In this document: piece after piece, positions 12,169 to 31,800 of the stretch | Numbering within the stretch: the first letter of the stretch is position 1 | How the letters are laid out: every line of letters begins with the position of its first letter | Assembly: GCF_040954835.1 (NCBI RefSeq) | Contig: NC_090712.1 | Coordinates: 4,473,284 to 4,537,283, forward strand | Reading direction: 5' to 3' | Origin: Lepisosteus oculatus | Lineage: Eukaryota > Chordata > Actinopteri > Semionotiformes > Lepisosteidae | Length of the DNA: 64,000 nt | Position numbers and translations under genes: made by a program | The notes under the pieces: model-generated | The model's input: the letters and a program-made list of their open reading frames with translations, nothing else | Told to the model about the DNA's origin: nothing | Databases searched by the model: none

Positions 12169-15100
12169 TCCCCTTTCGATCACTGTAATATATTGTAAAT
12201 GTTGTGCTACACAAACCAACTATTTAAATACTCCCCAAAAAACACCAAATCAATTTGAAAGCAAGACCTACTGACTTAACTTTAACGACTGAATTAAAAA
12301 AATGTAGCGTTCTTTCATTGGCTCACGTAATGTAGGCGGCTGTAGTGTTTGCACTAGCCTCACTTAACCAAACGCATTCATCTTCACCCCTCTGCTTTTC
12401 TTTGTACCACCATCCACGGTCTCCTCTATATATTGTAATTGTGTTTTATCTTGTGTATTCTTTTTATTTATTGTTGTTGTTGTCATTCTGTAAAGCGCTT
12501 TGAGAAGCCACCTTTAAAGGCGCTATATAATATAATGTTTATTATTATTCTTATTATTATTATTTTTATTTTAATATTATCTCAACTGCCTGCAGCAGTC
12601 TGGATTTCTGAGAATGCTGTTGGTTGTCCACCGGACCAAGTTGGCCGATTTGTAACTGTTTTGTTAGGTTGAACACATACCGGGTAAGGTGTTCTTCACG
12701 ACGAGCGCTGGTCTGGAGAGGCTGAGGGGATTGAAGTCCGCCGAGAGGTTGTTTCTGCTCCTGAAGAAACTGCCTCCTCTACCTGCTCCCTGGGATTCAG
12801 GTGAGACGGGATTTTTTTTTTTAAAAGGCCCATAATCCTTTTATGTGATCCTCGTGTAGAAAAACACCACATGTGAGAGGCAAGATTGAAGACAAACATT
12901 AAAATGTAACTGAATTCCTACAGCAGTAGTATACAATACCCCCATGAGTCAAGAGACATCCAAGATGTGATGAGACATACAGTTTAATGCCATTCCCAGG
13001 GTGTAAAGTAAGTTTAAGGGTTTTTAATTCTGTTTCTCAGAATTGTTTTCTTTTTGGAGACTTTCTGATCCCTCTGGTGCTCGGAGATGTTGTTAATGGT
13101 GTTATTTACTGCATCGTGGGACTGTAGACCACTCTGTCCCTTGCAGGAAGCCTGTTGATACACATGGGGCACAGATGCATCTCGGATTCATTTCTGCTGC
13201 CAGTGCTACAGCATGGCGCTGGCTAGTTAGACCCAGGAGATAAATTATTTCTCCCCAGCAGTATTGCTAGTATCTGTCAATGTTCTTTTTCACCCAACAT
13301 GTTAGGAATCCAAATAAATCTCACGTCAAGAACAATTTAAAGCGTCTTTAAATTTAAATGGCAATTACATGTGCAGTAAAATAAGTTTCTAGGCATAAGC
13401 ACCACATAGCACTAGTGATAATCCTGCCATTTTGGTGGTTTCCTTGCCACATTCAATAATTCCTTCATTCTTAATAGGCAACAATAGGACTGGTTTTCTT
13501 GTGTAAATCCTGTTTCCTTCCTGTACTGTATATTATTTTACTGAGCAGCAGATAGCGTCTTAGCTAAATCCACTATTACACTGTCCAGAGGCATGCTACA
13601 GTATATGACAGGGCTATTTGTGCACCTGGAAAATTTAGTATCTGAGAATCTGAGAAATTGTTTGATGTTCTAATACGTTGGCGAGCAATGCTCTGATTCT
13701 ACCAATAGTTTGTCCAAACACACCCTAAAACAGAAGTGAAAAGCATCAAAGAATTAAGAAGGTATTTGTGGCAATTACAGTTCCTTATAATAGCATCTGT
13801 TCATAATGGAGCAAACCTGCAAACTGTCTTGTCCCATGAAGACACCGGGAGAAGCAAGCAGGTTCGGATCTGGTGAGATTTCTGTGTGGGAATTTAATGA
13901 AGATAAAGGTGCGAGCCTTCATGAACGGTAGTGGACATCGTGGTGTAAGCATTGGGGCCATAATGGGTTTGCCTTTGGTGTTTTGTTCTCAGGGAAGATG
14001 ACTCGTGTGATCCAGGAGAAAATAATCGGGGAGCTGGGCGACTGGCAGCAGGGGCTGTCTGCCTGGCTGAGTCTCCAGCAGGCCGCGAAGGAGAGTCGTC
14101 TGGGCCCTGCTGCTTCTCGGAGGAGTCGGAAAAGAAAGCGCGATGAGGAGACTGGGAAGGAGGAGGAAGAGGAGGAGGGCGACGGGAGCTCTCCGGCCAA
14201 GAAACAAGACCTCCAGGGAAGCCCGGAAGAAACTCCTCTTCCTGCTCAGGTTGTGGACAGTGCAGGGTCGGTGCTGCCCGGCCGAGCTGACCATGTCTCA
14301 GAGGGGCCCTCTTGTCCAGCAGATGTGATCTCCAGCCGCAAACAGCCCCTCGTGTCTTTCAGAGTTTGCTGTCGCTGTAGCGGCATATTGGCTAGGAAGT
14401 TCAGTCCCCAGGTGAGTAGCCTGCCGTTTAGCAAAGCCTATGTGACTCCGAATATCAGGAGAGTTACTTACCTGAAAAACTAGGAGACTGCAGGTTTAGC
14501 TGTACATGCTTTACTCAAGCTAGGATGGACCAGCGTCCCGTCCAAGGTGTGCTTAATTAAATCTGGCCCCACTAGTTCCAAAGCGCTCTTGGCCAACTGT
14601 TCTGGATTTTGGCAATGCTTTGTGTGGTATCCAGTATGTTATGGGACTCTCTGTGTAGGAGCTGGGAAGGATCATTGGCATGGCTATTCACAAGCGGCTT
14701 GGCTGGAAAGCAGACCTGAGAGAGCCTGATCTTGAGGTAAGGGAATTGTCACAAGGAGAAGATGACACAAATGGAGGTTTTAGTCATGCATATTGTTTGT
14801 CATTTTGATGTTTCGTTTCAGGTTAATGTTCACCTAAGTGACGCCCATTGCATTCTGGGATTTCCAGTTTTCAGGTAAAACTCAGTTTTGAGAGATTTTT
14901 TTAATAGTTTTGTTGTAGCTGACATAGCTAGACCATGTCTCTCTGACTTTGCTCCTTGAGAGACCCCGTTCAGAAAGTTTTATGGTTAGACTTTCAATCA
15001 TTAATTTCTAAAGACTTGGAACAATTTATCTGCAATCAGATACACAGGATTTTTTAAATGCGCTGCTCATTTGTAACATAAATCTGATGATCCTTAAGGT

Positions 15101-18100
15101 CTCAAGGACCAGAGTAACGTTAATGACTTGCTTAATTGACTAACAATTTAAGTCTTCCTTATCTTTAAAACCTAAAAATTGGTTCTTTCCAGGAAAGGGG
15201 TTGAAGGTTCCTGATCTAGATGAAGAAACAAGCAAAAATATGTTGGCATCTCCAGAGTGGCTCAGCCAGTGCTTGCCCGAGAACCTGCTTATCTCTGTGA
15301 TCCAGGTGATGCAGGTTCGGGGCTGAGTCATAGCATCAGTTACCTTTTACTGGAAAGCCCCAAGTACAATGCAGCATAATGTTGGCAGAGAACTGCCGAG
15401 GGTAGGGTGGGATTAGTCAGCCAGAGTGTTCTGGGTTCTCGGCGAGCACAGCACCCCATGGCAGCCCAGATACATGCAGGGATGCGGTGTTGTTGGTGAG
15501 GGACTGCACCTCGCGCAGGGAGGAGGTGTTGCCTGTGACGTATTAAAAGACGACTGGCTACAAGTTGGGTGGGTGGGAGGAGCCGGCCTGTACTTCCTCC
15601 TTGTCCCCCGTGTACAATCACAGGTTTCAGAGCCGTGAGCTGAGACATGAAAAACACACAGTTGGCTCTTCCAAGTCATGTGGGTGTAACAAAAAATGAT
15701 AATAATCGACAGATATTGCTGACAATCTACAATTGGTGAGCTTCAGTGTAACCTCATATTAAATCTCACGTCATATGAAATAATTGCTGTCTCATTCTGT
15801 AGGCTTCCTTTAGCTCATCGGCCATATATCAGAACAACTGGTCTGAGATCTACCACAGCCTGGGCAATGGCCTCACTTGCTGCTATCAAGGTATCAAAAA
15901 TAACTGCGAGTTCCTTAAAAACCAAGAAGCATCAGCTTTGTGATTCGCAGCAGAAGTAATGCATTTGACCTCTTTTGAAGATTTGAGTAATGTAATGAAG
16001 TATTTTCCAAAACTTTAGCGAGAACGTTTTTTATGCCTTCAAAGTACAGAACCTAAACTCAACAAAACATGTAGTTGATCTGATGAAAAGGCCCTCAAGC
16101 AATCTCCCTCTCAGTTTAAATGATTGTACATGCTAAAATCTGACATTTTTCTTAACACATTTTTTGAACTAGCAGGATGGTTGTTTTGTATTGGATCCGA
16201 TGTGTGGAGTTGGGACTATACTTATTGAAGCAGCAAAGGAGTGGCAAGTAAGATTTTTTCTTTGCAGTGACCAACCCTGTGTGCCCTATGTAGAACAAAG
16301 TATTGGATACTTGATACATATATAGTGTATTCGGTCCATGGAAGGTATCCAACAGAAAAAAATACCAGTTGAATAATTCAGAAATGTAAAGACTAATATA
16401 AACCCATATGTATTTGTCTGTATTAGTTGCATTACAGCACTTTTGTTTGGTATATTTATATGTAATCTACATTCTGACCCATTTTACATGCATGAACAAA
16501 TTTAAAGCATATGACACTCTGATCATGAAAGAATGATAAGATCAGTGAGCAAGCTACATTTTTAACACTGACCACATGCACAACAGTTCTTCTTTATCTG
16601 CTAGGAGGCTCAAGACACATGGTCATCCTCCACAATTCGTTCTGTACAGCTGTGCCTGCTACAGAACAGTGCTCCTGTTGTTATTATGGGAGATGGGAAC
16701 AAGTTTGGCTGGTCTGTCTCAGAGCCATTGAACACACTGGAGTTTTCCCAGCTGTAGCCAAAATCGTTTCCTTCTCCTTTACGTCTGTTTGGCATAAGTT
16801 TGAGGTTTTATATCTTTTGGAAAAGCATGGATTCAACTTTACAAACCTTTTCCAGCATCTCCATGATTTAGAAAACGCGCTGTTTCAAATCAGTTTTAAC
16901 AAATTAAAATACAATCCAAAACAACTTAGGAATTTTAAGCTGCCCCATCACTTTGTTTCAGTTTTTTTCTGTAGTGCAGTGAGACCAAAACTATCGTTTT
17001 ACTTTCAGAATTCTGGACTGAAGGTTTCTTCTTTGATACAAAATAATCCTTCGAGGCTGCTTTAAAAATATGTCCTCGACTTCGCCTCTGCTAAGCAATC
17101 ATTTCCCCTCCCTGCATTCTGTAAGATAATGTAGTAAGTGTGAGAACCTGGGAGAGAAAGAGAGCAAAGCTTGTGATTTTAGCTGAGTGTAGATTTTAAA
17201 CGAATCCCTGAGAATGTCAGAAACTTTAAATTATCTGAGAAGGCATATTTAAAAAAAGGCAAAGTATAAATGTCATGTTCTTCTGCATTGTTTTTCTGCA
17301 TTTTTGTTCAGTGTTGTTTTTGTAGCTGCTTACTGATGTAATACACCTGTTAACAACTGGAAATATGACTTTTTCCCCATCTTCTTCAGAATGCTTTTTT
17401 CCTGGGAATAGACATTAATGAATCACAGCTGAAAAAAGCTCGTGAAAACATCCAGTTCTCAGATCTCACGAGCAGAATTGAATTGATGAAGGCATCAGTA
17501 ACTGGTAAGATTACACCCACTGAGGCATTTACAAACATGCTGTCCTCTCTGCAGTTCTGTGTTGGGATATGCAGTGATCACTTGAATGGGATAGATGTGA
17601 AACCATATAGTGTAGCAGTGCAAATCTGTGGTGTTAATGCAGTGCTTTGGGTTTTTTGGAATTTTACGTGTAAATTAGGTTGCCCTGTGGGTGTGGGAAT
17701 ATGTTCTATATTATGGCTCTAAAACATGTCAATATGTTTTCAAAGCTACTTCTTTTTAGCCTTAAAAAAACCTATAATACAAATCTAAATATGCAGGGAT
17801 AAAAGATTTAATAATATTAAAATTTCTCTATATATTTAAAGGGGAACTGAAATGCTATTTTTATGCTTCAGAGTTAGAAAGGATCGGCATTGCTGAGTGA
17901 ATTTCAAACCACAATAAAAGTTAAATGTACATAATTACTTGTAAAACCTCCCAATTTACATCACAAAATTTCCAGGTGTGCGCAGCACCAAGTACTGCGA
18001 TTCGGAATGAGGCCAAAAAACTTCCAGTGATGTGAAGCACCCTTATTACATTGTAAATGAGTAGGCTTGTGAATACACCTCTTTTAATCCAATAGTAATT

Positions 18101-19898
18101 TTGTACTTGATTTCGAGACAGTTTAACTGACAAATACAATATACTTGTTAACTCTGCATGCAGATCACAGTTGAACATTTCTGCAGTGAAATGTCTGCTG
18201 CATAACCTGTACTTATTGGCTCGTACATCACAGTACAGCAGTGATTACAGTGACTAGTGAGCAGGAAGGGCCATGTCACACTGTAATTCATGGCAGCTCT
18301 CGCTCTCGACCATGATGAGAACAGGGGTTTGCAACAACATGGAGACTTAACAGTGCTTTCACAAAGATCACAATTTTGTGCTTCCTTTGAAATTGGTCAG
18401 ATTTTTCTTTACTGTCAAAATTAATTTATTTTGTTTCCAAGATTTAATAACCAGCCTGAGAAATTGGGACTGCGGTTCCCCTTTAAATAAGATAAGTTCC
18501 ATCATTTCTTGGTCAAGTAAAAAAAAAAACAGTGGCATTGTATTAGATCAAGGTGGTCTCAGTCCAGTCTTAGACCATGTGGTCCAGTTTAGCCAGTATT
18601 GAGGTGATTAAGGTCTCTAAGAGCACAGCTGGGATGAAAAACTGCAGACAAACCAGGTACTCCTGACCATCCTCTATTAGGCCTTTCAAACTGCCTTCTG
18701 TGTGCATGTTTTTGGATGCCTGAGCATGATTGAGTTCACTTTCTACCTCTGTTAGATACAGTACCTAATATGTTGGTGCTTATTGTACAGAAATACCCCT
18801 GCCTGCAGCCAGTGTCGATGCTGTCATTTGTGATATTCCCTTTGGGAGAAAATTCGGCTGCAAAACTGACGTCAGAATCATGTTGCCTGCCATTGTGAAA
18901 GAAATGGAAAGGTAAGTGTGTTTAAAAAGATGTTTTTGTCACCTTTAACATCTTATACAGTATATATGCTGGGTATTGAAATTGACTTTCTTTAAGTGAA
19001 ATCTTTGTTGATAATACAGGGGAAAAAAAAGGGAAAAAAAACCTTTTAAAAACAAATATTAATTTACAAAATCAAATGACCTCATTGATCTTTGTCTCTT
19101 TCCCTGTTTGCATTCTGATGGTGATTCTGAGTAGCATGGTCAGCATCTATGATGTTTGCTGCTTTTGTAAGAGATGACTGATAATTAATTTCCCAGATGT
19201 TTCAGAAAGATCCGTAGTTTTTTTTTTCCTGCGCATTGACTGATGCCCACACCTCCTGTGCCCTAAAGAGGCATTTAAAAACAAAAACGCATCGTAAATT
19301 CCTGGCTGGTGTGCTCCAGGAGGAAAAAAGGGACTTTTACAAAGGCAGGCCCTGTTAGTTAGTTTAAGTTAGTTCTTCTTGTGTAAACACACGTGTGCGT
19401 TTTTGTTGTATGCTGTTAGTAGGATCAACAGTGTCGTGAAGAATGGATGATGTGATGGAACTTGTCCACTCTTCATCACACGTTTCACGGACGGGGGAAA
19501 CTGTGAAGTGATGACCCCGTACCGTTTTTAAGGCTCACTGCTGTGTCCCCTCTGGTCCTCCTTGGTGGTTCACCTCCAGGGTGCTTCGTGTGGGGGGGAC
19601 CCTGGTGCTGCTGCTCAGCCCCCAGCTGTCGGCCTTCCTGGGGAAGAGTTTCAGCCGGGAGCCGCAGCAGAACCAGAGGCCGGCGGCCTGCGGTTCCGAA
19701 GAGGCAGGGGAGGCCGGCAGGGCGTCTCCTCGGCTCGTGGATCAGGTGACGGCGGACAGGGTCCTGGTCTCTGCAGAGGGTTCCAGCTCAGCCCCCATGG
19801 ACTTCCCCTCGTTAGTACGCATGGGCACCTACAGAGTCAGCCTGGGAGTGACTGATGGCCTCGTACAGGAGTACAAGAAGGTGATCCCTCCCACCTGA
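12000..19898 (+). CDS. THUMPD2: THUMPD2, complete coding region in 10 exons (496 aa)
   Basis: THUMP domain-containing protein 2 is an S-adenosylmethionine-dependent guanosine-N2 methyltransferase that acts with TRMT112 and is known to modify U6 snRNA. Coding exons are 12000-12089, 12668-12800, 13993-14411, 14659-14736, 14822-14874, 15803-15890, 16173-16247, 17390-17504, 18791-18911 and 19580-19898. All introns are GT-AG and the phases agree, giving 1491 nt including stop; human THUMPD2 is about 503 aa. Residues 7-11 read FCTAG, the conserved N-terminal block; FRVCCRCSG (197-205) is the second half of the THUMP region. The methyltransferase domain has motif I LDPMCGVGT (294-302), the acidic motif II residue in GID (318-320), and the catalytic DIPFG (365-369). 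The ATG at 12000 is chosen because an in-frame TAG lies at 11991-11993. Exon boundaries were placed by eye from homology and splice consensus. Confidence 0.95.
12125..12168. repeat. (TTA)n microsatellite in THUMPD2 intron 1
   Basis: About 44 bases of uninterrupted TTA trinucleotide, starting 35 bases after the exon 1 donor. On the opposite strand it reads as a poly-Asn open frame, which is an artefact. Confidence 0.97.
12376..12569 (+). mobile_element. L2-type LINE 3' tail in THUMPD2 intron 1
   Basis: The stretch runs from a ttcacccctctgc start through accaccatccacggtctcctc to a tail with gtaaagcgctttgagaagcc and an ATT-rich end. The same sequence recurs at 45758-45937. The gcgctt...gcgctatataa end is typical of the 3' UTR of L2-clade LINEs in vertebrates. 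No reverse-transcriptase coding sequence is attached. Confidence 0.75.
12668..12800 (+). CDS. THUMPD2: THUMPD2 coding exon 2
   Basis: 133 nt encoding residues 31-74 plus one base. It contains GKVFFTT and LKSAERLFLLLKK, which match the human protein closely (GKVFFTT, LKSAERLFLLIKK). Acceptor ttgttag, donor gtgaga. The final g joins gg of exon 3 to make Gly75. Confidence 0.92.
13993..14411 (+). CDS. THUMPD2: THUMPD2 coding exon 3 (THUMP linker exon)
   Basis: The largest internal exon (419 nt, residues 75-214). It opens with GKMTRVIQEKI, passes through a basic run (RRSRKRKRDEE) and an acidic run (EEEEEEGDG), then returns to conserved sequence at FRVCCRCSG. The charged middle is low complexity and poorly conserved against human, as expected for a disordered insertion inside the THUMP region. 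Acceptor tctcag, donor gtgagt, ending in phase 0. Confidence 0.92.
14659..14736 (+). CDS. THUMPD2: THUMPD2 coding exon 4
   Basis: Twenty-six complete codons, residues 215-240, including IIGMAIHKRLGWKADLREP, a block strongly conserved with human. Acceptor tgtgtag, donor gtaagg. Intron 4 after it is only 85 nt. Confidence 0.93.
14822..14874 (+). CDS. THUMPD2: THUMPD2 coding exon 5
   Basis: 53-nt exon encoding VNVHLSDAHCILGFPVF plus two bases of Arg258. It is the end of the THUMP domain. Acceptor gtttcag, donor gtaaaa. Confidence 0.92.
15803..15890 (+). CDS. THUMPD2: THUMPD2 coding exon 6
   Basis: 88-nt exon that completes Arg258 and encodes residues 259-287. It includes GLRSTTAWAMASLA, the helix before methyltransferase motif I, almost identical to human. 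Acceptor ctgtag; the donor reads gtatca, a weak match to consensus. Confidence 0.92.
16173..16247 (+). CDS. THUMPD2: THUMPD2 coding exon 7 (SAM-binding motif I)
   Basis: Twenty-five codons, residues 288-312. LDPMCGVGTILIEAAKEW is the glycine-rich SAM-binding motif I and the helix after it. Acceptor actag, donor gtaaga. Confidence 0.94.
17390..17504 (+). CDS. THUMPD2: THUMPD2 coding exon 8
   Basis: 115-nt exon, residues 313-350 plus one base. GIDINESQLKKARENI is the motif II strand (acidic residue contacting the SAM ribose in this fold) and the next helix. Acceptor cttcag, donor gtaaga. Intron 8 after it contains a TTAA-flanked MITE. Confidence 0.93.
17836..18486. mobile_element. TTAA-flanked MITE in THUMPD2 intron 8
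   Basis: A 651-bp segment is bounded by TTAA at 17836-17839 and 18483-18486. Inside are inverted ends: AGGGGAACTGAAA on the left, and AGGGGAACCGCAG reading inward from the right. The interior has no transposase-like frame. TTAA target duplications are the hallmark of piggyBac- and Kolobok-type transposases, so this is probably a non-autonomous relative mobilised in trans. Superfamily assignment is inference. Confidence 0.7.
18791..18911 (+). CDS. THUMPD2: THUMPD2 coding exon 9 (catalytic DIPFG motif)
   Basis: 121-nt exon, residues 351-390 plus two bases. It carries DIPFGRKFG, motif IV of guanosine-N2 methyltransferases, where the Asp and Pro-aromatic pair position the target base. Acceptor gtacag, donor gtaagt. 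Confidence 0.94.
19580..19898 (+). CDS. THUMPD2: THUMPD2 coding exon 10 (terminal)
   Basis: Final exon of 319 nt with stop TGA at 19896-19898. It starts with VLRVGGTLVLLLSPQL, the last Rossmann-fold strands. A variable, GC-rich linker follows, then a conserved C-terminal strand (YRVSLGVTDGLVQEYKK). An ATTAAA about 150 nt downstream (20046-20051) is a possible but unproven poly(A) signal. Confidence 0.93.
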
Positions 19899-21609
19899 TG
19901 CTTTTCTAGCTGCGGTATGTCCGTACGCTCAGTGCAAAACTGTATTTCTACGGTTTCTACAGTGCGTGGTTTTTTCTTGTTGATGGGTCTGTTTGCAACC
20001 ACCGTCCCGATGAGACGCGATGTGGTTTCTGGTTTTGGCACAAAAATTAAAGGGGGGCGCCACCACCAAAATCGGAGGCTCGCGATCTTCCTGAAAACGC
20101 CCATCGCCCGATAGCGATGGGGTGATCACGTCCACTTCCGTGCTGCGTACTCTCTGGAGCAGGTGTGGCCGAAACCCCACAGCGGGCCGGGGGCTGAGCG
20201 CCGCAGTGAGCAGATTGGGAGATCCAGCTGGGGCCTCAACCCCCAGGGTGTCTGAAAGGCCGCGGGGCCCCCTCCTGGAGAACGGCGAAGGTCAGCGTTC
20301 CTCCACCTGGCCACACCAGAGCTGTGGTGTTGGGGCACCGACTACAGTACCAGGCCCTCAGCTGGGCGCCCTGCAGCTGCCCACTGCATGAGCTGTGGAC
20401 CAATCAGCGACAGGCAATGAGGGAAGTGTTCGGGAACAGCCGAACTGTTAGACCTCCGCAAAATACAAAACCGTGGTTTGGCACGATGCTCTGCCGTGTT
20501 TCTTTCTGTTCTGCCCGTTTTCTGGCTTTCTGATTAACAGCTAAATCCATTACATCCTTAGAAGGGCTGGCTCTCCGTTCAGCGACCCAAAGCTTGCGGG
20601 CGGGGCTATGCAAGACATTGAATGTAGCCACTGTTTCTGATTGGAATTTCTTCAAAGCACAATCTGAGAGATTGCAGCTTTCTGTACAGGGTAGAGAAAG
20701 TAACAGTAAAGGCAAATTCAGCAGACGCCCTTGTCTCAGCCAGGCTGATCTCTTTGTCGTTTGCAGTCCTGGATGGTAATGGCAACAGACAGCAGACATT
20801 ACCAAACTGATGTTTCTGTTTATTTAAAGTCTGTTGCTACTCACGTGGAACACACACTGAAAAACAAGACTGTTTTGGAAGCCAAGTCTTAATTAAAATA
20901 TTTTCTGGGCTGTTTGTAGTCCCAAGATGTTTGAATCCCAAGAAGGTCCCAGTGTTGGAAAGTACGGCCAACACATATACACATGATGGACTTATGGAAA
21001 GCTGGAAGATTTGCAGTTGTGCTTGTTTATTTGCTGTGATTTGTTTATTTATGATAGAGCCTAGGGTACAAGCATAACATCCTTAACACTGCCAGTCATG
21101 TCAGACGTGAAATTGACTCACTGATGAATTAAGCTCAAGTGACTGGTGATGTGCAACATGCAATAGTCCTTGCAATGAGTGTGCAATTAAAACAACCGGC
21201 TGCTGTAATTCCTCTGGGCTCTTATCTTTTTTTATACAGAGGGAGTACATTAAAGCCCAATCTGATCATATGAAGAGTAAGCAGTTGCTGAAAGTACACT
21301 AGTTCCAAATATAAATGATAAAAATGTTAAAACATTCTCAAAAAAGAATGTTTTACAGGGACCTGTCAAATCAGCTGGCTAGTTTTGATTTAAATGCCAG
21401 TCCTTAAATGACACACGTCTTGGGGGTAAGTGGTTACTCATCATAGTTAATATCTAGTTTTCAGCAGCCACACAATGCGTGCAGCTACATAGTATCACAG
21501 TTAGAGGCTACAGGGTTGTAGGGCTGTGGATGCAATACATTGTCATCCACAGTACTGGAATGATTAGATTGAAATCTTTGGTTTGAAACCTGATTGAGCG
21601 TGCAGTTTA
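19899..21609. other. Intergenic DNA 3' of THUMPD2
   Basis: Contains the THUMPD2 3' UTR (extent unknown), a GC-rich segment at about 20040-20350 and a short perfect hairpin at 20100-20121. No further gene seen. Confidence 0.55.
20100..20121. repeat. Short perfect hairpin
   Basis: cccatcg and cgatggg flank an 8-nt loop: a perfect 7-bp stem about 200 bases after the THUMPD2 stop. If the 3' UTR extends this far it could fold in the mRNA. No known RNA family recognised. Confidence 0.6.
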
Positions 21610-21840
21610 ATATTAATTATAATTGCTTACACTTTTATAGTGCTTTAATAGTTAATGGGGATCCCCACCACCACCAGTGTGCAGCCCCGCCTGGATGATG
21701 TGATGGCAGCCATAGTGCGCCAGAACACTCCCCACGCACCAGCTCTCAGTGGGGAGGAGAGCAGAGTAATTAAGCCAATTTATAGATGGGGATTATTAGG
21801 AGGCCATGATTGATAAGGGTCAATGGGAAATCTTGGCCAT
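21610..21840 (-). mobile_element. 5S-type SINE, copy 2 (3' part)
   Basis: The minus strand carries the 3' half: body, ggggatccccatt and the short tail near 21610. The head and centre are absent, so it is truncated at 21840. Confidence 0.85.
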
Positions 21841-22263
21841 ATTTGCTGAGGAAAAAAATTAAACCGTGGCATGACAAGAACAGGGAAATTTCACAATGGC
21901 CACAGCGAAGCATCTCAAATGATTAGACAAAAGAGTCTGGAGAGCTCAGTCGACCACAGCCTTTATGCAATTATGGCCTCAAAAGGGTTATGCAACCAAA
22001 TACTGACTGTTACTCCTTGAACATCACAAAAAGTGAATGATTGCCGATGCTAATGGTCACTCGAAATCATGGCATTGGACTCAAAGTATGTTTTTCTTCT
22101 AATGCGATCAAATAAAAAAATCCCTGTTGTCAAGGGCATGGCTAATCTGCCTTGCTATGCCTTTCAGTGTAATACACAGAGTAGCCACACGTTAGCGCTA
22201 TTGTCTGCTTGCTGCACTTAATCAGATTTCTGGGGGAAAAAAAAGATTGGTTTTCAACACCCT

Positions 22264-22362
22264 ATAAGATGAGATCCCTTTATTGGCCATACACAATTTC
22301 TTGTACTAGGAATTTGTCTTCTTGCATACCCCAGCTTGCTCTCCATGAGACACACAGACTGG
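22264..22362 (-). mobile_element. tRNA-type SINE 3' fragment, copy A
   Basis: The minus strand reads the family 3' end: gagagcaagctggggtatgc, a shared segment ending caagaaattgt, then tggccaataaa and a TTATCTTA-like tail. Only about 100 bases survive; the tRNA-like head is absent. Confidence 0.85.
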
Positions 22363-22875
22363 GATAAAAGACTTTAGCATCAGTATACATTTGGGAGAGC
22401 TTGAATAAGGATTTCATTATTTTTGAAAAGATATACCTTGATCTTTATTCATACTAGTTCCAAACATTTGCATGTTTTTCTTAAGGACTTTTTTTCCCAT
22501 GTTAAAAATTGTGATCCAAAACTGGTGACAAGCAAAAAACAGAGACAAGCATCAGAGACGGAAATGATGATTTATATACTTAACAGTACTTTATTAACAG
22601 AACAACTGAATTCACAGTGTACAAAATGATGATATTACAGCTCAGGATTTTTTGTTGCTGTTGTTTTCAGTAACTGTACGTCAGCACATTAGGGCTTTCG
22701 AAGCCCAGCAGACTCGGTCTTTCACTCAGTTTCAAGAGCAGGTCTCAGCTTCGAGGAGGAATGAAGATTCCCTGTTTTTTCTCATGTCCTTATATGAGAT
22801 GTCCACAGTCGTTTCATTGCTGATTAATTCAAAAGGAGCCTGCCTTACTTCATCAAAAGAACAAAACGAAGGTCT

Positions 22876-23052
22876 ACACACAAGCGGGGGGCCATGTGGC
22901 CCATCTTGCTCGGGTGGTAGTTCAGCACCTGAGTGAACCTAGAATTTCATCCAGATGTTTCTTAAAGGTGCCCAGAGACTGGGCCTCAACAAGCTGGCTG
23001 GGAAGCCTTGTCATGAAATCTTTCCTATTCTCCGTCCGAAATGTTTTTTTAA
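22876..23052 (-). mobile_element. LINE-like dispersed repeat fragment, copy 2
   Basis: Reverse-orientation relative of 8163-8393. It has gccatgtggcccatcttgct, then a degraded interior with agactgggcctcaacaagct and atctttcctattctc. Old and diverged. Confidence 0.55.
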
Positions 23053-23915
23053 AAACTCAGATCTCACACACACACACAATAAACCAGACTGCTTCATACT
23101 GTTTGTTGTTTTTTCCATGCAGCAGTGAAGCAGCCTATCAAGCCAGAAAAAAAAAAACGTTGTCCGTTTTCAGTTCCCTCTGCAGTCGCAGTTTGTGTTA
23201 CGGTACTTTTCTGAAATGACTGTTCTCCCCTCATTGAAAGGGGTGGCTATATTAGCAGAGATGGGCATTGGGCTCCTCTTGCCTTGCCTCCTCTGTCACG
23301 AATGGTGTCACAATCTGGTGGCAGTCTGTAGTGCCAAGATCCACCGTGCTTGCAGGGATCCACACGACACAGATTGTGCTGCAGTCCTTCAGGTGCCTGT
23401 CTCCCTGTCTGCTGGTGCTGCACTGACTTCTTCACTTGTCACAGGAGAAGCAGGAGTCTGGAGGGGGACACTGAAAGAGTTTTTAAAAATCAATCGTCTC
23501 TTATAGGAAATGGAAAACAGCAGTTGGTTTGACAACGTGAGGTTTTGTCTGAGGTTCATGCTTTAACGTGGTAACTAATACGTCACCAGAATGTTGCCGC
23601 TCACAATAAATCCTTCTTGCATCACAAATGGAGGTGCTGGGGAGCAATCACAGTTCTTGAAGTCTTCACAGTAGTTTAATTGGTTTTCCTAGAACTGTCT
23701 ACCGATATAACAGAGGTAACAATCTACACTGGACCACATTTTGTCTGGGTTTTTATGTACATTATTCCACAACACCTGGCAGGACACAGCTGGGGGAGAT
23801 ACGATATCAAGTCTTGAATTCAGGTCTCGCCACAGAACTCCCGAACATAAAGCAATGCTTTAAAAGGAAATGCTGCATAGTGCTTGGCATAGCACTGGCT
23901 CCGGAGCAGTGGCCT
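23053..23915. other. Probable TMEM178A 3' flank and 3' UTR
   Basis: Non-coding stretch left of the TMEM178A stop. It contains a short CA repeat near 23067-23081 and no other recognised element. The gene's 3' UTR should lie here and may extend to the minus-strand AATAAA at 22590-22595. Confidence 0.45.

Positions 23916-31800
<7,885 letters not shown>

Noticed and set aside
11986..12219. Minus-strand open frame with an Asn run
   Set aside because: It is the antisense of THUMPD2 exon 1 plus the TTA microsatellite.
13989..14294. Minus-strand open frames overlapping THUMPD2 exon 3
   Set aside because: Shadow frames of a GC-rich, low-complexity exon on the other strand.
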